A stretch of 64,000 bases of DNA from JAHQVI01 sp963749875. GTDB taxonomy: Bacteria > Pseudomonadota > Alphaproteobacteria > Rhizobiales > Rhodomicrobiaceae. A model generated the notes under the pieces. That model did not search any database, was not told the origin of the DNA, and worked only from the letters and a program-made list of their open reading frames with translations. Shown one piece after another: positions 54,784 to 63,257 of the stretch (the first letter of the stretch is position 1; each line of letters starts with the position of its first letter). A program made the translations under genes and the position numbers. The DNA lies in the NCBI GenBank assembly GCA_963749875.1, contig CAVVOX010000002.1, forward strand, positions 744,001 through 808,000. Direction: 5' to 3'.

Positions 54784-55384
54784 GCGCGGCCTCCGACCTT
54801 ATGACTGAACGCAAAGATATTCAGTCGGGTTTTGGAGCGAGAGTTTATTCTCCCGATGGCGTTTTGAAACGAAAACCTCGTTGGCTCTCGGCCAACGAGG
54901 TCTTGGGTCGGTCAGAGGGCAATGAATTTGCTTTACAGCAAGGAGAGGTCCGAACGCCTGCAAGCCGTCATGTACAATGGTGACAGTTTTTAAGAGATAC
55001 TATGTCACGTTCACCCATTACAGCACAGCCTTACGGCACTTTGCGGTTGCCTTCCTTTGATGCCCAAACCGGAATCCCTCCGGTCACTACCGTTTGATCT
55101 GCACGAACAAAGACGTACGCCAATAAGCGCGCCGATAAAACGGTTGCATTTGATCAGATTGTCTGTCCATATCTTGCCGAAGCCTAATAACGCTAAACTT
55201 GGCAAGATGACGTTTCCTGCTTGGGCGGGGTCATTTTCTTAGACCTCCTAATGCTGGACTGCCCGAATTATGACAAAGTGAACCCGCTCGCGTCAAACGC
55301 TTTTTCGGCTTTGCTTGGCGTTTTCTTAAAGGCTTGAGGTCCCCATCTTGGGTGATTATTTACCTTCAAGGGAAAGGAGCGATC
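54784..55384. other. 601-bp region without a recognised gene
   Basis: No open frame here has family character and no tRNA-like folding was seen. A perfect ten-pair hairpin occurs at 54876-54900 (CCTCGTTGGC and GCCAACGAGG with a five-base loop). No T run follows it, so it is not a classic terminator; its loop side recalls the CCTCGTT of the repeat family but it is not a copy. The promoter of the following gene should lie at the right end. Confidence 0.5.
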
Positions 55385-55936
55385 ATGGCGGCAGCATCGA
55401 ATATCTGCGATTTCGGCTGGAAGGCGGAGGATTTTCGCCTCCCGGCGACGGATGGGAAGACCTATTCGCTGGACGATCTACGCGGGCCGAACGGCACATT
55501 GATCATGTTCATCTGCAATCATTGCCCTTATGTGAGCAGCGTGATTGACCGGATCGTGCGGGACGCGACCGAGCTTGAGGCCCTCGGCGTCAAGGCCGTC
55601 GCGATCAGCGCGAATGACGCGCAGACCTATCCCGAAGACTCCTTTGAGAATATGAAGCGCTTTGCCGCCGAGCACCGGTTCCCATTCCCCTATCTCTATG
55701 ATGAGAGCCAGGACGTCGCGCGAGCCTATGGCGCGATCTGCACGCCGGACTTTTTCGGCTTCAACGGCAATCTGGCCCTTCAATATAGCGGGCGGCTCGA
55801 CGAAAGCGGGCGCAATCCAGTGCCGGGCGCGAGGCGGGAATTGTTCGAGGCGATGAGGCTGGTTGCCGAGACTGGCGAGGGCCCGCGCGAACAGACCGCA
55901 TCGATCGGCTGCTCGATCAAGTGGAAAGCGGCTTGA
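55385..55936 (+). CDS. thioredoxin-fold peroxiredoxin-like protein (AhpC/TSA type)
   Basis: 183 residues. The fold starts with FRLPATDGKTYSLDDLRGPN and contains the redox-type motif LIMFICNHCPYVSSVIDRIV (C-N-H-C). The pattern SANDAQTYPEDSFENMKRFA and YDESQDVARAYGAICTPDFF is typical of a thiol peroxidase/thioredoxin-like group annotated as thioredoxin family proteins. ATG 55385 has GGAAAGGAG about eight bases upstream. No signal peptide, so it is cytosolic. Peroxide reduction is likely but the substrate partner is not known. Confidence 0.88.
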   Translation: MAAASNICDFGWKAEDFRLPATDGKTYSLDDLRGPNGTLIMFICNHCPYVSSVIDRIVRDATELEALGVKAVAISANDAQTYPEDSFENMKRFAAEHRFPFPYLYDESQDVARAYGAICTPDFFGFNGNLALQYSGRLDESGRNPVPGARRELFEAMRLVAETGEGPREQTASIGCSIKWKAA

Positions 55937-56079
55937 GGGGGAAAAGCCTGTTCGCGCACATAATTCCGATCAGCGAACGAAGCCGTCCAGCGATGACAAC
56001 CTAATCTTAACGATTTTCGCTAAAATTTCAGACAAATCGTCTTGGTCTGGTATCTTGGCAGAAAGTCAGTGAGGTTGTT

Positions 56080-56382
56080 ATGACTGGCGCAGACGTCGCG
56101 CGTTTTGCTTTGATTATTGCGCTCGGCATTTTCGCTTTCCTGACTTTCATTTTCGCGAGCACGGTCGTTGGCCTGATGTGGCTGGAGTTGAGCCAATGCA
56201 AGTGCTGGGAACTCCCCGTCGGGATCTATGTTCTGGCGCTCATCGGCATCTTGTTTCTTATCTCCATCACATCGGAGATCATTGATGCCTGGCCCGAATT
56301 AGAGTGGCTCGTGGATCATCGGCGTGACGCCGTGATCGTCACCGTTATCTTCCTTCTCATCATCATCCTAATCTTGATCTGA
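56080..56382 (+). CDS. small membrane protein, unknown
   Basis: 100 residues, not recognised. Three hydrophobic stretches (FALIIALGIFAFLTFIFAST, IYVLALIGILFLISITSEII and AVIVTVIFLLIIILILI) make a three-helix membrane protein. The loop between helices 1 and 2 has two nearby Cys (LSQCKCWEL). ATG 56080 follows GTGAGG; the gene is short but the composition and start look real. Nothing in the neighbours explains a role. Confidence 0.55.
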   Translation: MTGADVARFALIIALGIFAFLTFIFASTVVGLMWLELSQCKCWELPVGIYVLALIGILFLISITSEIIDAWPELEWLVDHRRDAVIVTVIFLLIIILILI

Positions 56383-56430
56383 ATACGCTCGATCGCGGAC
56401 GGACGCCTGCCGCCAATGATGTCCTGCGGA

Positions 56431-57292
56431 TCATCGGACCATTGCGGCCTTGTCGTTCACGACCTCGATCTGCTCGGGGTGCGTCACGGTGATCGACGGT
56501 CCGTTATAGTTCTTCAGCCAGCCGCGGATCCGCACTTTTTTGCCGTTCAGATCCGCAAGGCTGCTGCCGGTTTGCGCCGCATTCCTCGCCGTCTGTCGGA
56601 AGAGCTTGCCGCTTTTTGCCGGGATGAACGCGGTAAAATCCCGGCGCCAATTCCGGCCGAAATTGATATATGTCCGGCCCTTGATCTCTGCGACATTGCT
56701 GACCCGGCCCTCGACGATTTCGTAGCTGTTTTCAAGCCGGAAGAGAAGGTCTTCCGCCTCGGCCGGACGCACAGCGAAAAAGCCGGTCTCCCATAACCCT
56801 TTCTGCGCGCGTCTGGCGTTCTCCTCGGCGGCGAGCAGCGCATCGATGCACAGGCGGTTGTCCTTGAAGGAAATGACGCGCACAAGCCCCGCCCGAACGA
56901 GTTCCTCCTGAATCCAGATCGGGGCCTCACCCTTATCGAGCACCGCGACGTGGGCAAGAACGCGCCCATAGCGGTCGCGGAGGCGCTCACCAAGATCGAG
57001 AGCGACCTTCTTGCCGAGCGTCAGCGCCTTGAGTGCAGCTTCCATCTTCGCGCGTGCATCCGATGCCGGCCCGCTGCGCGCCCGTCTCGGCCCCATGACG
57101 CCGATCAGCCGCACAGCCCGCCCGTCCTCCAAAATGAGAGTTCTCGCCGCCGTCGATGCCCGTCACCAGGCTGCTGCCGCCGTCCTTGCCTTGACATTCC
57201 GCCTTCGCAGCAGGGGCAGGAAGCGCGCCCAAGACGAGCGCCAGGATGCCGGCGGCGACTGTTTTGGAAATGGTGATTTGGAACCGACGCAT
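56431..57292 (-). pseudogene. secreted thermonuclease-like (SNase-fold) protein, frameshifted
   Basis: From ATG 57292 a signal peptide (TVAAGILALVLGALPAPAAK) leads to ECQGKDGGSSLVTGIDGGE. Near 57140-57145 one extra base shifts the frame; the rest (TLILEDGRAVRLIGVMGPRR, GRVLAHVAVLDKGEAPIWIQ, EENARRAQKGLWETGFF) reads in another frame to 56431. Removing the base gives about 286 residues. The middle is a SNase-like OB fold, with DRYGRVLAHV and EELVRAGLVRV typical; catalytic residues of true nucleases look partly changed. A C-terminal second OB-like part includes RDFTAFIPAKSGKLFRQ. Whether real or a sequence error is open. Confidence 0.82.
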
Positions 57293-57490
57293 GACCGCTG
57301 AACTCGACGCCATGAAGCTAAATGTTCTTGTTTTGATCCATCGCTTATATCAAACCCTGGCCGCGCTGAATGCCCGGCCGATTACCTAGGCGAAAGCCCG
57401 TAGCTCTGCGGCAGCCGCCAAGGCGAGCGACGGCTTACGCGCTTGACCGGGGCGGGCGGCGGCAAGTAAACCTGAAAGGCAAGTGGACCG

Positions 57491-57567
57491 GTCCTCGTAG
57501 CTCAGCTGGATAGAGCGGCAGCCTCCTAAGCTGCAGGTCACAGGTTCGAATCCTGTCGGGGACGCCA
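57491..57567 (+). tRNA. tRNA-Arg (anticodon CCT), likely island insertion site
   Basis: Acceptor arms GTCCTCG and CGGGGAC pair with one G-T. The D arm contains AGCTGGATA, the anticodon stem GCAGC/GCTGC encloses loop CTCCTAA (anticodon CCT at 57525-57527, decoding AGG), the T loop is TTCGAAT and CCA is encoded. Everything downstream in the window looks like mobile DNA, which suits a tRNA 3' end as attachment site; the second copy of this end would lie outside the window. Confidence 0.96.
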
Positions 57568-58015
57568 CTTTTCGCCTTAAATTTCAAAGATATCGTGAGA
57601 AATCTCGCCTCCAGACGTTCCAATGGTTTTCGGCTTGGAACGCGCTTGACGCAAACCAAGGCTCCGCTCGGTCCATGTCGCGAAGAGTGCGCATGGCCAG
57701 GGTCCGCTGCATTTTTAGCGTCGCGTTCGAGTTGTTTTCAGCAAGGCGGCGCGGTTCTGCGGAAATCCCGACATCAGCCCAAATCAAGCAAAAATATTTT
57801 GTCGCGCGTTATCCACAGTTATTTCGTTGAGCGAAATTATGTACTTAGACGAAGTTAAATGAAAAAGATAGTTTTAAAAACTAACTTCTATATTTCTTCA
57901 GAAAACGCCGATTGCGCCGCGGATACTCCCCCGTATGCTTTGCGTAATAGATGAATTTCTTCATTGCCGGCACGGAGCGACAAATGCCCCATCAGAAAAC
58001 CTCGCCCTCACCCCC
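57568..58015. other. AT-rich intergenic region after tRNA-Arg with a DnaA-box-like site
   Basis: 448 bp without a recognised gene. 57780-57900 is clearly more AT-rich than the chromosome around it. A perfect consensus DnaA box TTATCCACA lies at 57809-57817, and a near-palindrome TAGTTTTAAAAACTA at about 57871-57885. One box is too little to call an origin. No integrase gene is found here, although one would be expected beside the tRNA. Confidence 0.4.
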
Positions 58016-59094
58016 TAGTGGAGCGACTTTAACATTTGCTTCCCACGCTTGACGCTTTCGATGATCCGATCTGGATCGGCTGTCCAGGCGAAGGGTTTCG
58101 GCTCGGCATTGTTTTCCTGGATAAAGCGGTTGATAGCCGTTTGCAGCTCAACGAGGGATCGGAACACGCCCCGTTTCAACCGTTGCCGCGTGAGTTTTGC
58201 GAAGAAGCCCTCGACAGCATTGAGCCAGGACGCTGAAGTTGGCGTAAAATGGAATGTCCAACGCGGATGGCGCGCCAGCCAGGCCCTGACTTTGGAGTGT
58301 TTATGCGTCGCGTAGTTGTCGACAATGGCGTGGACGAGCTTGCCTGCCGGAACCTGCGCCTCGATGGTATTCAGGAAGCGGATGAATTCCTGATGACGAT
58401 GGCGCTGCATGTTGCGGCCAATGACCGTTCCTTCCAGCACATTGAGCGCGGCGAATAAGGTCGTCGTCCCGTTCCGCTTGTAATCATGGGTCATGGTTCC
58501 GGCTCGCCCCTTCTTCATTGGCAGTCCCGGTTGGGTACGGTCCAGCGCCTGGATTTGGCTCTTCTCATCAACCGAGAAAACGACGGCATGAGCGGGCGGA
58601 TCAACGTAGAGACCGACAATGTCTCTGAGCTTGTCGGCAAAGTGGGGATCTTTGGAAAGCTTGAACGTCCGGATCCGGTGCGGAGAAAGCTGATGGGCTT
58701 CAAGAATGCGCTGAACCGAACGCAGGCTGACATTGGCAGCCCTGGCCAACATCCGGCCGGTCCAATGCGTGGTCTCTCCCGGCGGCCTGCTCAGCGCCAG
58801 ATCAACGACACGTTGCACGGTCGTTGCGGGCAAAGGCTTCTTCCCTGGCCGCCGCGTCTTGTCGCGAAGCAGCCCATCCACGCCCTCATGCATGAAGCGC
58901 TCCTGCCAACGCCAGACGACGGGTTTGGATTTGCCGGACCGGCGCATGATCTCGGTGGTGCCGCAACCATCGGCGGTGGCCAGAATAATCTGCGCGCGCC
59001 AGACGTGTTTCTGAGGCGCACAACGATCCGCAATGATGGTTTCAAGACGAAGCCGCTCATCGCGCGTAACAGTCACGGTGATCCCTGATCTCAT
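58015..59094 (-). CDS. IS630-family transposase A, copy 1
   Basis: 359 residues. An N-terminal HTH region (MRRSGKSKPVVWRWQERFMH), then a DDE domain with Asp in VVFSVDEKSQIQALDRTQPG, the second Asp in LVHAIVDNYATHKH and Glu in SASWLNAVEGFFAKLTRQ: the Tc1/mariner-like DDE catalytic triad of IS630. It is intact. Its stop codon TAG (58015-58017) lies partly in the target site: TA of the duplication plus the flanking base, so the stop depends on the insertion site being (C)TAG. Confidence 0.94.
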   Translation of the reverse strand: MRSGITVTVTRDERLRLETIIADRCAPQKHVWRAQIILATADGCGTTEIMRRSGKSKPVVWRWQERFMHEGVDGLLRDKTRRPGKKPLPATTVQRVVDLALSRPPGETTHWTGRMLARAANVSLRSVQRILEAHQLSPHRIRTFKLSKDPHFADKLRDIVGLYVDPPAHAVVFSVDEKSQIQALDRTQPGLPMKKGRAGTMTHDYKRNGTTTLFAALNVLEGTVIGRNMQRHRHQEFIRFLNTIEAQVPAGKLVHAIVDNYATHKHSKVRAWLARHPRWTFHFTPTSASWLNAVEGFFAKLTRQRLKRGVFRSLVELQTAINRFIQENNAEPKPFAWTADPDRIIESVKRGKQMLKSLH

Positions 59095-59153
59095 TGCGCA
59101 AGAATGAGCTGCTTCGGAGAATTTGGGAATCGCCTGAATGGATCAGACCACTA
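58016..59153 (-). mobile_element. IS630-family element A, copy 1
   Basis: TA to TA; the element proper is 58018-59151 (1134 bp). Inner ends both read GTGG next to the TA (left GTGGAGCGAC, right as inverse GTGGTCTGATC), and both flanks read C-TA-G, with TA as the duplication, as expected for IS630. A second, inverted copy begins at 63258 and is identical wherever I compared it. Confidence 0.92.
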
Positions 59154-59168
59154 GGCGAGATTGCGCAG

Positions 59169-59369
59169 ATGCCAAAATGGGCGCGCGCAATGGACCCGGT
59201 GATGAGCCTGCCACAGGCCGCCGAGCTTACAGGCTTGAGCCAATGGACTCTCAAGCGACTAGGCGAGCGGGGGGAACTCGAAGTTCTGCGTTTGTCGGAA
59301 CGGCGACGAGGCGTCCGGGCCTCGGAAGTCCAGCGTTTCCTGGCTTCGCGGAAATTGACCGCAAAGTAG
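59169..59369 (+). CDS. small helix-turn-helix DNA-binding protein (excisionase/AlpA-like)
   Basis: 66 residues from ATG 59169, just right of the IS630 A end. The core MSLPQAAELTGLSQWTLKRL followed by GELEVLRLSERRRGVRASEV is the winged-helix pattern of MerR-type excisionases and AlpA-like prophage regulators. It would bend DNA for excision or activate element genes. It precedes the primase gene by 120 bp. If the IS cut off its 5' end the true start may be lost; the present product is long enough for the domain. AlpA-like regulator or excisionase cannot be told apart. Confidence 0.7.
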   Translation: MPKWARAMDPVMSLPQAAELTGLSQWTLKRLGERGELEVLRLSERRRGVRASEVQRFLASRKLTAK

Positions 59370-60144
59370 CGCAAACGCAGGAGCGCCCCGCCTAGCGGGG
59401 CGCTCCTGAACTCGCTCGACCGGCGGACACCGGTCAAATCTCAATCCGTATGCGGCAATCAAAGTAATGCGTCGCCGCGCCCAAATCAAGTGGCGCAGAT
59501 GCTAGACACACCAAAACCATTAAAACCCTCCTACCGCTTTGCTGGCGATCTGCCGCCCGCTCTTGAGCCGCTGCGCGATCGCCCCCAGTGGCTCGTCTGG
59601 GATTACACCTGGGATGCTAAGCGGCAGAAGTGGCAGAAGCCGCCGCGCGATGCGCGGACGGGAGAAATTTGCGGCGCTACAGATCCGGCGAAGTGGGGCA
59701 CGTTTGAAGAGGCAAGGGCCACAGCTCAGCGTCTTGGACTGGCCGGTGTTGGTTTTGCGCTTGCCGAGGATGACGATCTGACGGGCGGAGATCTCGACCG
59801 TTGCGTTGATCCGGAAACCGGAATGCTGACGCCCATTGCGGAGGGAATTATCACGCTGGGCGAGACCTACGCGGAATATTCGCCATCAGGCACCGGAATA
59901 CGATTTTTCTCCCGAGGCAAGATCGACAAGGCGGTGAAACTCGATGCCGTCGGCGTCGAGCTTTATGGCTCTGGCCGCTATTTGACGGTCACCGGAGATC
60001 AGATCGGCGGAACACCGGATGAAATCCGCGCCGCGCCCCGGACAATCGGTCGGCTAATTGAGGTCGTCGAGCAGGCTCGGACCAAACGCAAAACGCCGCC
60101 CCTATCCCCTGCCGATCGGGATACCGATTTTTTTAAACGCGTTA

Positions 60145-60986
60145 GGGCCCGTGGACAATCAAGGGATTCACATTTTCCTCGAACAGTGATTCAAACTTCC
60201 TTTTGGGAGGTTTGCATGCGCTGGGAACGCTTCGTGCTGTCGGATTCTCAATGGAGTGTTATCGCTCCGCTCTTGCCGGGCAAGGCGAGCGATTGCGGTG
60301 TGACGGCTCGGGATAACCGGCTGTTTCTCGAAGCCGTGCTGTGGCGCGTTCGTACCGGCGCACCCTGGCGGGATTTGCCATCTGGCTTTGGGGCTTGGAA
60401 CAGCATCTTCCGGCGGTTTCGCCGTTGGGCGATGGCCGGTGTTTTCGGTCGCATTTTCAATGCCTTGTCCGGAGAGCCCGATTTCGAATATATCCTCATC
60501 GACGGAACGATCGTTAGCGTGCATCAGAAGGCAAGCGGCGCAAAAGGGGGACTCTCGATCAGGCCATCGGCCGCTCAAAAGGCGGCCTGACAACGAAGAT
60601 TTTGGCGCTGGTCGATGCCTCGGGCAATCTCGTGCGCTTTTCTTGTGGCCAGGGCAGCGCCATGACAGCATCGGTGCCTCGGACCTTATCGGGGGACTGA
60701 CATTTGAGGCTCTGCTCGGCGACAAAGCCTTCGACAATAACGCTATACGAGACGAGCTGGAGAGGCGCGAAGCGGAGGCCGTCATTCCATCAAAAGCGGA
60801 TCGAAAACAGCCGATCCCGCACGATCGGGTCAAATATCGGTGGCGTCATCTCATCGAGAATTACTTTAGCAAAATCAAAGACTTTCGATCCGTGAATACG
60901 CGATACGACAAAACAGACCTGAGCTACAAAGCCACGATCAACCTTGCCGCTATCGTGATCGCACTGAGATAATTGTCCACGGACTC
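60145..60986 (+). mobile_element. IS5-family (IS427-like) element, 842 bp
   Basis: Left end GGGCCCGTGGACAATC and right end inverse GAGTCCGTGGACAATT. TA lies on both sides (60143-60144, T-TA-G; 60987-60988, C-TA-G), the duplication. It interrupts the primase gene. Size, ends and target are typical of the IS427 subgroup. Confidence 0.9.
60216..60972 (+). pseudogene. IS427-like transposase, in three frames
   Basis: The first part from ATG 60216 reads MRWERFVLSDSQWSVIAPLL, then RTGAPWRDLPSGFGAWNSIF, with DDE Asp in DFEYILIDGTIVSVHQ. At GCGCAAAAGGGGGA (60539-60552) the reading should pass one base back (GTLDQAIGRSKGGLTTKILA), a possible programmed slip as IS427-type elements use. Another shift near 60638-60644 is needed to reach LWPGQRHDSIGASDLIGG and LGDKAFDNNAIRDE, KYRWRHLIENYFSKIKDFRS (DDE Glu region). 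The second shift is probably a plain mutation, so the transposase is likely inactive. Confidence 0.8.
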
Positions 60987-61260
60987 TAGCGCGGAGGCGC
61001 TTGCGCGGCTTGACGCTTGGGTCCCCGACCTTCTCCCTCGTGCGGTGAAACAGGCGACCGGCGCATGGCGGGTTAGGTCGGCGGACCTTGGCCGCGACCT
61101 TGAGGAAGACCTATCGATTTACCCGGACGGCATTCTGGATTTTGGTGCGGAAAAACCGCTGACCCCAATCGACGTCGTCATCGAGCACGGCCAACCGCAT
61201 GACGCGAGTGAGGCCGCAGTGTGGCTCTGCGGGCAACTTAATGTAAAACCTTCCGATCTA

Positions 61261-62383
61261 GTACCCAGAATCACAGATCCGCGAAACATGGCTTGAGGCG
61301 TTTTTGATGGACCTCGGACTTGGTCCATACGAATGGCTTGGCGTCGACATTATAGGCATCGATGAAGGCGTCGATATGGGCCATCAATTCCTTGCGGTCG
61401 TTGAAGGAAGTCCCCGAAAGGGCCTTGGCCGTCAGGATCGAGAACCAGATTTCGACCTGATTGAGCCAGGATGCCTTTGTCGGCGTGAAGTGGAAATGGA
61501 CGTTCGGGTGACGCTTCAGCCAGCAGTCGTTCTTTGGCTTATGGGTGTTGAGATTGTCGAGGATGACATGGATCTCGCGACCGGGGTGCTCGGCGACGAT
61601 GCGGTTCATGAAATCGAGGAATTCGATGCGGCGGCGGCGCTTGTACTGGCGCCCGCTGACCTTGCCAGTTGCGACGTTCAGAGCCGCCAACAGAGTCGTT
61701 GTTCCATGACGCTTGTAATCATGAGATTGCCCGCTCAGCGCCCGGCCGCTTGGCAGTTTCAGATAGCCCTGGCGACGCTCCAGTGCCTGGATCGACGGTT
61801 TCTCGTCGACGCTGATGACAATGGCATTCTCAGGCGGCGCCATGTAGAGACCGACCACCTCGGCGGCTTTGGCCGCAAATTCGGGATCGTTGCTCTCGCA
61901 CCAGCTTTTACGCGCGGCCAGATCGATCTTCTGTGCCCGGAGCACGCGCCAGACTTGCTGGACGTCCACATCACCGAGTACCCTCGCGATCAACGGTCCG
62001 GTCCACCGCCCGTAACCGTCAGGCGGCCGCAGGTCGAGCACACGCAGAATGCGCCGCGTCGTGTCGCTCGTGTATTTGGCCACGCTGCCGCGATTGCCCG
62101 TTTCGTCAAGACCGGCCAGCCGCAATTCGGCGTACCGGACCCGCCATTTCGAAGCCGTGCCTGTCGTGCAACCGACACTGCGCGCGATCGCCCGCGTCGC
62201 TGTATCATCGGCCGCCAGCAGAACAATCCGCGCCCGCTGGCGCAAACGGTGTTCGGTCTTCGTCGAGCGCACCAAGCCCTCAAGTTTGGTCCGCTCCGAC
62301 GCCGTCAATGTGATCCGCGTCGCTTCAGGAATACGATTTATCCAACCTTGAAGTACGACTCACGCTTCGCCGATAGTGGGTAC
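61261..62383 (-). mobile_element. IS630-family element B, 1123 bp
   Basis: Both ends begin GTACCCA after the TA. C-TA-G on both sides (61259-61260; 62384-62385). Distinct from element A by transposase and ends. It interrupts the primase-helicase gene. Confidence 0.92.
61271..62308 (-). CDS. IS630-family transposase B
   Basis: 345 residues, intact. The HTH region reads ATRAIARSVGCTTGTASKWR, the DDE domain has Asp in AIVISVDEKPSIQALERRQG, second Asp in IHVILDNLNTHKPKNDCWLK and Glu in KASWLNQVEIWFSILTAKAL. Only moderately alike to transposase A of this window, e.g. HDYKRHGTTTLLAALNVATG versus HDYKRNGTTTLFAALNVLEG. Stop is inside the element at 61271-61273. Confidence 0.94.
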   Translation of the reverse strand: MTASERTKLEGLVRSTKTEHRLRQRARIVLLAADDTATRAIARSVGCTTGTASKWRVRYAELRLAGLDETGNRGSVAKYTSDTTRRILRVLDLRPPDGYGRWTGPLIARVLGDVDVQQVWRVLRAQKIDLAARKSWCESNDPEFAAKAAEVVGLYMAPPENAIVISVDEKPSIQALERRQGYLKLPSGRALSGQSHDYKRHGTTTLLAALNVATGKVSGRQYKRRRRIEFLDFMNRIVAEHPGREIHVILDNLNTHKPKNDCWLKRHPNVHFHFTPTKASWLNQVEIWFSILTAKALSGTSFNDRKELMAHIDAFIDAYNVDAKPFVWTKSEVHQKRLKPCFADL

Positions 62384-63257
62384 TAGGCGGGCGGGGCAGT
62401 CAAATTGAGGGCTTGCGCCTTGCGATTCGCGCCGGAGCGCTCGACGAAAACTACGCGGTCGAGCATTTCGCTAAACGCCTGCGGGCGGGCGGCATGACAG
62501 ATGCCGAGCAAACTGCGCGCGAGCAGCTCGGCCTCAGTACCGAAAAAGAGCCCCCGCGCCTGAAGCTGAACGCGCTGCTCGGCATGAAGCGGACACAGGC
62601 GGATATTTTAATCGCGTGCGCGGCTGATGCGGATCTGTTCCACAGTCCAGCTGACGAAGCCTGCGCCTGGATCGAAATTAACGGTCACCGCGAAAATCAC
62701 CGGATCGGCTCAAAGCTCTTCACGCGGTGGCTACAGCATCGATATTTCGAGATGACGGGCGGTGCTCCTAATTCGGAATCGCTGCGCACCGCGTTAAAGC
62801 AGCTGGAAGCGCGCGCGTTTTTCGATGGCGAACGGCACTCGGTTCACCTTCGGATCGCTGAGCACAACGCCAACATCTACGTCGATCTCTGTGATGGCGA
62901 TTGGCGTGCGGTCGAGATCACCCCCTTCGGCTGGGAAATTATCGCCGAGCCACCGGTCCGCTTCGTTCGGGCAAAGGGCATGCTTCCTTTGCCGGAACCG
63001 GAGCAAGGCGGGAATCTCATGGAGTTGCGACAGTTCATCAGAACGAAAAACAAAAGCGATTTCGTTTTGATAATCGCGTGGCTTCTCGGCGCGTTTCGGG
63101 CCGATGGCCCGTTTCCCCTTCTGTCGCTCTTCGGAGAATCAGGCTCGGCCAAAAGCACCACGGCGGAAATTCTTCGGGAGATCGGCGACCCCTCATTGGC
63201 ACCCCTTCGGACGCTCCCGCGAGACGAGCGGGATCTCTTTATTATGGCGAAAAATTC

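Larger units (their letters stand above)
59490..63257 (+). pseudogene. phage-type primase-helicase gene broken by three IS elements
   Basis: Pieces 59490-60144, 60989-61260 and 62386-63257 join in one frame when IS plus one TA are removed (844 and 1125 bp), about 600 residues before the third insertion. Piece 1: archaeo-eukaryotic primase-like part with PQWLVWDYTWD, GVGFALAEDDDLTGGDLDRC (acidic motif) and EYSPSGTGIRFFSRGK. Piece 2 continues with FGAEKPLTPIDVVIEHGQ-type sequence. Piece 3: hydrophilic linker, then P-loop SLFGESGSAKSTTAEILREI and RTLPRDERDLFIMAKNS, as in phage D5/NrS-1-like helicases. The ATPase is cut at NS. GTG 59490 or ATG 59499 starts it. Confidence 0.8.

Noticed and set aside
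55057..55242. Open frame of 61 codons in the gene-free region
   Set aside because: No ribosome-binding site and no recognisable content.
57584..57858. Short open frames on both strands after tRNA-Arg
   Set aside because: No start signal or family similarity, and they overlap each other.
59490..60590. A single 366-residue protein
   Set aside because: It crosses the left end of a clear IS element; two unrelated domains are fused by insertion.
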